Assembly: GCA_050299335.1 (NCBI GenBank)
Contig: JBNKVT010000014.1
Coordinates: 139,616 to 203,615 of the forward strand
Source: JBNKVT01 sp050299335
GTDB lineage: Bacteria; Pseudomonadota; Alphaproteobacteria; Rhodobacterales; Rhodobacteraceae
Reading direction: 5' to 3'
DNA length: 64,000 nt
Positions within the stretch are counted from its first letter, which is position 1; each line of letters starts with the position of its first letter. A program made the position numbers and the translations under genes. Positions 58,376-64,000 of this stretch are shown here, in pieces. Below the pieces are notes generated by a model. It did not search any database and had not been told where the DNA came from. It worked only from the letters and a program-made list of their open reading frames with translations.

Positions 58376-58670
58376 CGTCATCTCCATCGCGATCAGCGCA
58401 TCGCCCGCACGGTGCAACCAGCGTCCCCACGCCAGCCCCATCGCCCCCGCTCTCCGCGCGTTCGGAACTGAAAACCCTCCACCAAGGGCTATTGAAAAAG
58501 CCTCGTGAACGGTCCGGTTCGCTTATCGGGTTGAAGCCTCGGCTAAAGGAATTCTCATCAATTCGTCGCGAGGAGCCGAAAGGCAAGCCATTTTCCCCCA
58601 AAATTGGAGGTGGCGGGCATTTTCAACAGCCCCCACCAGAGGGTTCTCCGAACGATCCTCACCCCTCCCG
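58376..58670 (+). repeat. Degenerate mosaic intergenic repeat split by an insertion
   Basis: Left part 58376-58484 has the CCGCACGGTGCAACCAGC, CTCTCCGCGCGTTCGG and GAAAACCCTCC modules. The right part 58639-58670 continues with GAGGGTTCTCCG and CCTCACCCC. The 147-bp element 58485-58632 sits exactly in the hairpin loop between GAAAACCCTCC and GAGGGTTC. The rest of the gap (58186-58375) shows nothing. Confidence 0.6.
58485..58632. mobile_element. MITE-like insertion with terminal inverted repeats and target duplication
   Basis: Ends GGGCTATTGAAAAAGCC (58486-58502) and, reverse-complemented, GGGCTGTTGAAAATGCC (58616-58632) match at 15 of 17 bases. CCACCA occurs directly outside both ends (58479-58484 and 58633-58638), a probable 6-bp target duplication. 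No transposase inside, so it needs one in trans; GGCTGTTGAAAAA-type ends are common in IS families of this phylum. Confidence 0.65.
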
Positions 58671-58693
58671 GAAGACCGCATCAGCCGGAAATT

Positions 58694-60103
58694 TCAGGCG
58701 GCGGTCAGGTGGAAGCGCACGCAATTGCGGCCAGCGTGTTTGGAGTCGAAAAGCGCCTTGTCGGCGCGTTTCATGATCGCCTCGGGGCTCTTTTCGGTGC
58801 CGTCTGCCATGGCCACCCCGATCGAGACCGTTACCCGGATGGTCAGCGAGGTTTCGGGCAGCCGGAAGGGCTGGTCCTCAACCGCGCTGCGAACGCGCTC
58901 GGCAATGCGCGAGGCGTCCCGTGACGAGGCGTCGGGCATGGCGACGAAGAACTCCTCGCCGCCGATACGGGCGACAAGATCGATGCCGCGGATATTATCC
59001 TGCAGGCGCCTCGCGAATTCCTCCAGCACCAGATCGCCGGCATCGTGGCCATAGCGGTCGTTGATGCGCTTGAACCGGTCGAGATCGAGCAGCATGACCG
59101 CGAATTCCGTCTCGCTCTCGCGGGCGCGGGCCATGATCTTGTGCATATGCGAAGCGGCATAGCGGCGGTTATAGAGCCCGGTCAGAGGATCGGTGACCGC
59201 CAGCTTCAGACCGTCGCGGAGGTTCAGCCGCAATTTCTCCGCCACGCGTTTGCGGCGGATCTGGGTTCTGAGCCGGGCGACCAGTTCAGTCTCGTCAAAG
59301 GGGGTCTCGATGAAATCGGTGGCGCCGAGATCGAGCGCCTGCGAGGCCGCCTCGAGATCGCCGTCACCCGTGACGAGGATGATCGCCGATTGCCGTGTAT
59401 CGGCCTGGGCGCGGAGATGGGCGATCAGACGCAGTCCGTCACCGCCCCCGATAAGGCTGCGCGCGATCACGAAGGCGTCCGGCGGTGTTTCGCGGGCGGT
59501 TATAAGCGCCTCCGTCTCGCTTTCCGAAACCGAGACCGCGGCCGGCAGGCGTCTTGCGAGGGTCCCGGCCCAGGCGAGCCCGGTCGCGCGCGTGTCGGGG
59601 ATGATCTGAACGCGGCCGAGGCCCCGGTCGGGATCCTGATCGAGATAATCGTCGGTATCGAGACCACCCCCCAAAATCTCACTGAGGCCAAGCTCGGCGC
59701 TGGTCGCGTCGCGCATGGTCAATTCGTCAAGCTCGTGCTTGAACCGCATCAATCCCCGTACCCGTGCATAGAGGGCGATATCGGCGAAGGGTCGCGACAG
59801 GAAGTCATCCGCCCCGGCCTCGAGCCCCCGAACGCGATCCGACGCCGCGCCGTCCGAGGTCAGGATAACCGGGATATGGGCCGTCAGCGGGTCGGCCTTG
59901 AGGATGCGGCAGAGCGAGAACCCGTCAAGATCGGGCATTTCGGTGCCGAGAAGGATGACATCAGGCGCGTCATGCCGTGCGTGAAGCAGCACCTGCTCAC
60001 CGGTGGCCGCATCGCTGACATCGTAATAGACCGTCGACAGTTTTGTCTTAAGAAGGATGCGGCTGGCTGACGAACAGTCCGCTATCAGAATTTTCCCCGG
60101 CAT
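58694..60103 (-). CDS. pleD: PleD-like diguanylate cyclase with degenerate first receiver
   Basis: 469 residues: receiver 1 (1-120), receiver-like domain 2 (about 155-285) and GGDEF domain (about 305-465). The catalytic motif GGEEF (381-385) and the inhibitory c-di-GMP site Arg372-x-x-Asp375 are intact, so it should make c-di-GMP. In receiver 1 the phosphate acceptor position 53 is Gly (VILLGTEMPDLDG), where Caulobacter PleD has Asp53, and the acidic pair is Asp9-Cys10 rather than Asp-Asp. Phosphorylation at the usual site is therefore impossible. Receiver 2 also lacks the acceptor. Confidence 0.93.
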   Translation of the reverse strand: MPGKILIADCSSASRILLKTKLSTVYYDVSDAATGEQVLLHARHDAPDVILLGTEMPDLDGFSLCRILKADPLTAHIPVILTSDGAASDRVRGLEAGADDFLSRPFADIALYARVRGLMRFKHELDELTMRDATSAELGLSEILGGGLDTDDYLDQDPDRGLGRVQIIPDTRATGLAWAGTLARRLPAAVSVSESETEALITARETPPDAFVIARSLIGGGDGLRLIAHLRAQADTRQSAIILVTGDGDLEAASQALDLGATDFIETPFDETELVARLRTQIRRKRVAEKLRLNLRDGLKLAVTDPLTGLYNRRYAASHMHKIMARARESETEFAVMLLDLDRFKRINDRYGHDAGDLVLEEFARRLQDNIRGIDLVARIGGEEFFVAMPDASSRDASRIAERVRSAVEDQPFRLPETSLTIRVTVSIGVAMADGTEKSPEAIMKRADKALFDSKHAGRNCVRFHLTAA

Positions 60104-60309
60104 GCCTCGAACCCTTGTTAGCGCGGAGGCGGGCGTTCTTATGGTGTCCTGTCACCCGCTCACCGCAAATATTCTGTGGCGCAGACCACCGATTGACGGG
60201 TCGCCGCCGTGGTTGCGTGTCCGCTCGACAACGCTTGTCCGGGCGCTATCGTTAAGGGCAGTTAAGGCTAAAATCCTTAACGAAGCATTGATCGGGAGGA
60301 CCTGACAGG

Positions 60310-60591
60310 ATGGTGAACGAGGCAGCGGCACAGGAGATCGCCGTCCGGGCGCTGCTCTGGATCGCGGCGGATCCCGAGCGGTCGGGGCAGTTTCTTGGCT
60401 ATTCCGGTGCCGATCCCGGCGATCTGAAGGCGCGGTCGGCGGAGCCGGAATTCCTGGGATTCGTTTTGGATTTCATACTTCTGGATGACGCCTTCATCCT
60501 GGATTTCTGCACCGAGGCGGGTCTGCCGCCCGAATCCCCGATGCAGGCCCGCGCCCGTTTGCCGGGGGGCGATCTGCCGAACTGGACCTGA
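60310..60591 (+). CDS. DUF3572 protein
   Basis: 93 residues, helical and soluble. The DUF3572 pattern AQEIAVRALLWIAADPERSGQFLGYSGADPGDLKARS and FLGFVLDFILLDDAFILDFCTEAGLPPE is clear. In alphaproteobacteria it usually lies beside pleD or a receiver gene, as here (divergent, 206 bp apart). Function unknown. Confidence 0.92.
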   Translation: MVNEAAAQEIAVRALLWIAADPERSGQFLGYSGADPGDLKARSAEPEFLGFVLDFILLDDAFILDFCTEAGLPPESPMQARARLPGGDLPNWT

Positions 60592-60808
60592 ATGCCTAAA
60601 AGTTAAGACAAGCTGTTATGGTCGGGAACGGGTCGGGAACAGAAGATTTCGAAAGGGTTTTCAGGCAGGTCCGGGACAGGCAAGGGTGCTTGGGACGGCG
60701 GAGAATCGCCCTCTTTCCCTGTGCCCATCGCGGCGGATCAGCGGGGCGTCAGCGCCGGATTGTGACCGCGACAAACCGATGTCGAACGTGTCAGGTCCGG
60801 GGCTCGCG

Positions 60809-61249
60809 CTACCGGACCCCGAGCGCGTCCAGCGCCAATTGCATTTCCGTGGGCAGGAGGTCTTCGCCCTCCCGGAAGGGGCCGAGATCGGACGGGGCGT
60901 CCTTCGCCTTGAGATACCGCCAGCCCTGAAAAGGGCGCTTCGGTTGAGGCTGGACGCGGATGAGCTCCGGGTCGAGGCGGAGGGCGCAGCGGCGGATACC
61001 GTCCTGGCCGATACGCTCATCGAGGCTGACAAGGCGCTGGCGGACCTGGACGAGTCCCCTGATTACCCAGTAGATCGACCCGCCAGCCAGCAGCTCGGCG
61101 GCGCGCCGGGGCCACATGCGGGTGACGTGGAAAATGCCCTCGGGCAGGCCCTGAGCGCGGTTGCGGGATGGGGCACCGGCCTGCCAGGCAGCGAGATCGG
61201 CGACGCTTTCGGAGCCGACGCTGAGCTTGATGAGATGCAGCTTGCTCAT
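60809..61249 (-). CDS. DUF1489 protein
   Basis: 146 residues. LHLIKLSVGSESVADLAAWQ, HVTRMWPRRAAELLAGGSIYWVIRGLVQVRQRLV, and WRYLKAKDAPSDLG...LP.EM..AL..LG are the conserved elements of DUF1489, a family of alphaproteobacterial cytosolic proteins without known activity. It is divergent from the second ribonucleotide reductase gene. Confidence 0.92.
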   Translation of the reverse strand: MSKLHLIKLSVGSESVADLAAWQAGAPSRNRAQGLPEGIFHVTRMWPRRAAELLAGGSIYWVIRGLVQVRQRLVSLDERIGQDGIRRCALRLDPELIRVQPQPKRPFQGWRYLKAKDAPSDLGPFREGEDLLPTEMQLALDALGVR

Positions 61250-61352
61250 GGCTCACGGTCTAGCAGAGCATTCCAGGAAAGGAAAAGGCCTCGAAAGACC
61301 GCTATTGTTGCGGTAGAACATCTCGACAGGCCCATCTACCCGGAGCGCGTTT

Positions 61353-63707
61353 GTGAACGAACAGATCACCGGCCGGAAGCCCCAGGCTGACCTTCTCTGG
61401 CAGGCGGTCTCGCTTGACGTGTTGCGCGAGAAATACGCCAAGGGGGCCGAAAAGGCGCTCTCGGGGCCGGACATGGTCCGCGCGATCCGGGCGCGTGTCG
61501 CCCGGGCGCTGGCGGCGGTGGAGACCGACCCGGCGCTCTGGGAGAAACGGTTCCTGGCGGCGATGGAGCGGGGGTTCATTCCGGGTGGTCGGATCAATTC
61601 GGCGGCAGGCTCGGACCTGAAGGAGGCGACGCTCATCAACTGCTTCGTGCAGCCGGTGGGAGATTCGATCTCCGGAGTGACGGAGGGCAAACCCGGTATC
61701 TACGAGGCGCTCCGCGAGGCGGCCGAAACCATGCGGCGCGGCGGCGGTGTCGGCTATGACTTTTCGACCATCCGCCCGCGCGGCGCCCATGTCGCCGGAA
61801 CCGATTCGACCGCCTCGGGGCCGGTCAGCTACATGCATGTCTTCGACCAGTCCTGCGCGACAGTGGAAAGCGCCGGGGCGCGGCGCGGGGCGCAGATGGG
61901 GGTGTTGCGCTGCGACCATCCGGATGTCGAGGATTTCATCAATGCCAAGCTGCAGGCCGGGCGGCTGAACAATTTCAACATCTCGGTGGGCGTCACGGAT
62001 GTGTTCATGGAAGCGGTCGAGGCCGACGCGGCGTTTGAACTGGTCCACAAGGTGCCGCCCGCCAGGGCCTGGCGCCGCGACGAAACGCGGCAGCGCGAAG
62101 ACGGGCTCTGGGTCTACCGCAAGGTGCGGGCACGGGACCTTTGGGACCTGATCATGCGCAACACCTATGAGGCGGCGGAGCCCGGCATTCTGTTCCTCGA
62201 CCGGATCAATGCCGAGAACAACCTGCATTACTGCGAGCGGATCGAGGCGACCAATCCCTGCGGAGAAATCCCGATCCCGGATCACGGTTGTTGTTGTCTC
62301 GGCTCGATGAATGTCACGCGCTTTGTATCCGATCCATTCTCGCGGGATGCGAAGTTTGACTTCAAAGCCTTTGAAGACACGGTAAAAACCGCTGTTCGAA
62401 TGTTGGACAATGTCCTCGACGTCACCGTCTGGCCGCTGGAGGCGCAGGCGCGCGAGGCGGCGTCGAAACGGCGGATCGGGCTGGGGTTTACCGGGCTTGG
62501 CGACACGCTGATCGAACTGGGGATGCGCTATGACGAGGCGCGCGCGCGGGACTGGGCGGCGGGGCTGACCCGGGCGATGCGCGATGCGGCCTATTGGGCG
62601 AGCGTGGAACTGGCAAAGGAAAAGGGCGGCTTTCCGCTGTTCGAGGCGGAGAAATATCTCGCCTCGGGCATGGCATCACGGCTGCCGGAGGATCTGCGCA
62701 ACGGGATCGCGGAATACGGGCTGAGAAACTCGCACCTGCTGTCCATTGCGCCCACGGGGACCATCAGCCTTGCCTTCGGCGACAATGTCTCGAACGGGAT
62801 CGAGCCGGCCTATTCCTGGTTCTATTCCCGCAAGAAGCGCGAAGCGGACGGGTCGATGAAGGAATACCGGGTCGAGGACCATGCCTATCGGCTCTACCGC
62901 GAGGGGGGTGGGGATACGGAGGCGCTGCCCGAGGCCTTTGTGAACGCGCTGGAGATTTCGGCGCTGGATCACATGGCGATGCAGGCGGCCATCCAGCCCT
63001 ATATCTGTGCGGCGATTTCGAAGACGGTGAATGTGGCCGAGGATTATCCGTTCGCCGAGTTCGAGGACCTTTATATGGAGGCCTGGCGGGCCGGGCTGAA
63101 GGGGATCACCACCTACCGGCCCAATGCGGTGCTCGGCTCGGTGCTGAGTGTGGAGACCGAGAAAACCGCCTCCCCGGCGCTGCAGGTGATGGAACCGCTG
63201 GACCGGCCCGAGACGCTGGAAGGGCAGACCTACAAGATCAAATGGCCGGAAAGCGCGCATGCGATCTATATCACGCTCAACGATGTGATGATCGATGGCC
63301 AGCGGCGGCCCTTTGAGGTGTTCATCAATTCCAAGAACATGGAGCATTATGCCTGGACGGTGGCGCTGACCCGGATGATCTCGGCGGTGTTCCGGCGCGG
63401 CGGCGATGTGAGTTTCGTGGTCGAGGAGCTGAAGGCGGTCTTCGATCCGCGCGGCGGGGCCTGGATGGGCGGGCGTTACGTACCGTCGATGCTGGCGGCG
63501 ATCGGCGAGGTGATCGAGCGGCACATGATCGGGATCGGGTTTCTGAAGGGCAAGGGACTGGGGTTGAAAACCGACCCCCGCGCCGAGGAGGCAGTGGTGA
63601 CGACAAGGCCGAAAGGGCCGGTTTGCCCCGATTGCGGGGCGCAGCCGATGGCGATGCTGGAGGGCTGCATGACCTGCCCGGAATGCGGGTATTCGAAGTG
63701 CAGCTAG
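61353..63707 (+). CDS. Adenosylcobalamin-dependent ribonucleotide reductase, short form
   Basis: 784 residues from GTG 61353. Class II reductase by pattern: FIPGGRINSAAGSDLKEATLINCFVQP (first Cys97 of the active pair), RRGGGVGYDFSTIRPRG, ATNPCGEIPIPDHGCCCLGSMN (radical Cys and Glu), SIAPTGTISLAFGDNVSNGIEPAYSW, and a C-terminal zinc ribbon / thiol tail (CPDCGAQPMAMLEGCMTCPECGYSKC). It is about 430 residues shorter than the enzyme at 718 and belongs to a different subgroup. No ATP-cone is evident at the N-terminus, so activity may not be dATP-regulated. The ATG-less start and weak ribosome-binding site suggest modest expression. Confidence 0.94.
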   Translation: MNEQITGRKPQADLLWQAVSLDVLREKYAKGAEKALSGPDMVRAIRARVARALAAVETDPALWEKRFLAAMERGFIPGGRINSAAGSDLKEATLINCFVQPVGDSISGVTEGKPGIYEALREAAETMRRGGGVGYDFSTIRPRGAHVAGTDSTASGPVSYMHVFDQSCATVESAGARRGAQMGVLRCDHPDVEDFINAKLQAGRLNNFNISVGVTDVFMEAVEADAAFELVHKVPPARAWRRDETRQREDGLWVYRKVRARDLWDLIMRNTYEAAEPGILFLDRINAENNLHYCERIEATNPCGEIPIPDHGCCCLGSMNVTRFVSDPFSRDAKFDFKAFEDTVKTAVRMLDNVLDVTVWPLEAQAREAASKRRIGLGFTGLGDTLIELGMRYDEARARDWAAGLTRAMRDAAYWASVELAKEKGGFPLFEAEKYLASGMASRLPEDLRNGIAEYGLRNSHLLSIAPTGTISLAFGDNVSNGIEPAYSWFYSRKKREADGSMKEYRVEDHAYRLYREGGGDTEALPEAFVNALEISALDHMAMQAAIQPYICAAISKTVNVAEDYPFAEFEDLYMEAWRAGLKGITTYRPNAVLGSVLSVETEKTASPALQVMEPLDRPETLEGQTYKIKWPESAHAIYITLNDVMIDGQRRPFEVFINSKNMEHYAWTVALTRMISAVFRRGGDVSFVVEELKAVFDPRGGAWMGGRYVPSMLAAIGEVIERHMIGIGFLKGKGLGLKTDPRAEEAVVTTRPKGPVCPDCGAQPMAMLEGCMTCPECGYSKCS

Positions 63708-63747
63708 CGCACCGTTCCTGATTTCTGATTCAGGAACGATGCTCTAT

Positions 63748-63856
63748 AGCATTTTGCGCCAAATCGAATTCATTCCAGCCCGTGAACGCATTTGCTTCGC
63801 AAACGCTGCCTCACGGTCCGGAATGAATGTGTGAATCCGATCAGGCGCAAAACGCT
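63748..63856. repeat. 110-bp nested palindromic repeat, copy 2
   Basis: AGCATTTTGCGCC ... GGCGCAAAACGCT ends, inner CATTCC / GGAATG arms and the central GCATTTGC-ttc-GCAAACGC hairpin, as at 54418-54527. Here the second stem reads CCGTGA..TCACGG where copy 1 has a less regular match, so the arms have been kept complementary. Lies after the short class II reductase. Confidence 0.8.
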
Positions 63857-63949
63857 CTAATACCAGCCGCAGAATCCATTGACTCCTTTTAGGGATTCCC
63901 ACTGGGCAGGAAGTCTGACTCTATGGCGTTGAGCAACATGGAGGCGGGA

Positions 63950-64000
63950 ATGACGGTGAATGTGACGCGTGAAGACCTTGCGGCGCGGGATTTGCGCTCG
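63950..64000 (+). CDS. Start of an unidentified gene, cut by the window edge
   Basis: ATG 63950 with GGAGG five bases ahead; 17 codons follow (MTVNVTREDLAARDLRS) and the frame is open to the end. An in-frame ATG at 63923 has no comparable ribosome-binding site. Too short to name. Confidence 0.5.
   Translation, partial: MTVNVTREDLAARDLRS

Overview
The window looks like a chromosomal segment of a marine-type alphaproteobacterium of the Rhodobacteraceae (Rhodobacterales). The evidence is high-GC coding DNA, the neighbourhood acpP - fabF - mltG - gene transfer agent (GTA) - cysE, several families typical of the group (DUF1127, DUF1489, DUF3572, DUF983, DUF2793, long-form NrdJ, lipoyl-bearing PdhB), and a tupBCA tungstate transporter. 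Nearly everything is ordinary chromosome. There is no integrase, plasmid replication gene, CRISPR array or intact insertion sequence.

Layout. 1-106 is the 3' end of rlmE. 718-4353 encodes a long adenosylcobalamin-dependent ribonucleotide reductase, followed by an AT-richer islet of orphan small genes (4.5-6.1 kb) set among intergenic repeats. 6.6-11.7 kb holds nucleotide, lipid and cofactor metabolism (guaB, gpt, fabI, pdxH), a double cold-shock protein and a DUF192 protein. Then come tRNA-Pro(TGG), an IS481-type transposase remnant and a PfkB-type sugar-phosphate kinase. 13.7-17.3 kb is acpP, a membrane protein, fabF and mltG.

17.3-25.4 kb is a GTA cluster with homologues of g1 (small terminase), g2 (large terminase), g3 (portal), g3.5, g4 (protease), g5 (capsid), g6 and g7. 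In the middle of the g7-like gene the reading frame passes directly into the C-terminal tail of g15, then into the DUF2793 gene that usually follows g15. Genes g8-g14 and most of g15, that is, the whole tail, are missing. The head and packaging genes look intact. A good sigma-70-like promoter and a strong intrinsic terminator lie just upstream of g1.

25.4-32.9 kb holds a DksA-like protein, cysE, polyphosphate kinase 2, a 2OG-Fe(II) oxygenase-like protein and the pyruvate dehydrogenase genes, with a VOC-fold gene between pdhA and pdhB. 33-38.9 kb is an accessory block: a lipoprotein, an XRE regulator, a 59-residue small protein, an operon of two acyltransferase-like proteins and an isochorismatase-fold protein, a divergent LysR regulator and a Bcr/CflA exporter. 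39-45 kb holds tupBCA, a DUF1127 protein and a TetR - CPBP protease - serine hydrolase operon behind a palindromic operator. 45-56 kb holds argO, a DUF502 protein, psuK-psuG (pseudouridine catabolism), tesA divergent from a YbbA/YbbP-type ABC system, a BI-1 protein, a GNAT enzyme, rpmG, a Nudix hydrolase and a DUF983 protein. 56-58.2 kb is an EF-hand protein with an ECF sigma / membrane protein / metal-sensor operon. 58.7-63.7 kb holds a PleD-like diguanylate cyclase with a degenerate receiver, DUF3572 and DUF1489 proteins and a second, shorter class II ribonucleotide reductase.

Intergenic DNA is rich in structured repeats: REP-like hairpins with a GTAG head (single, inverted pair and triple array), a longer mosaic repeat, a tandem double hairpin, a 110-bp nested palindrome, and a small MITE-like insertion with a target duplication. 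Several copies show compensatory stem changes.
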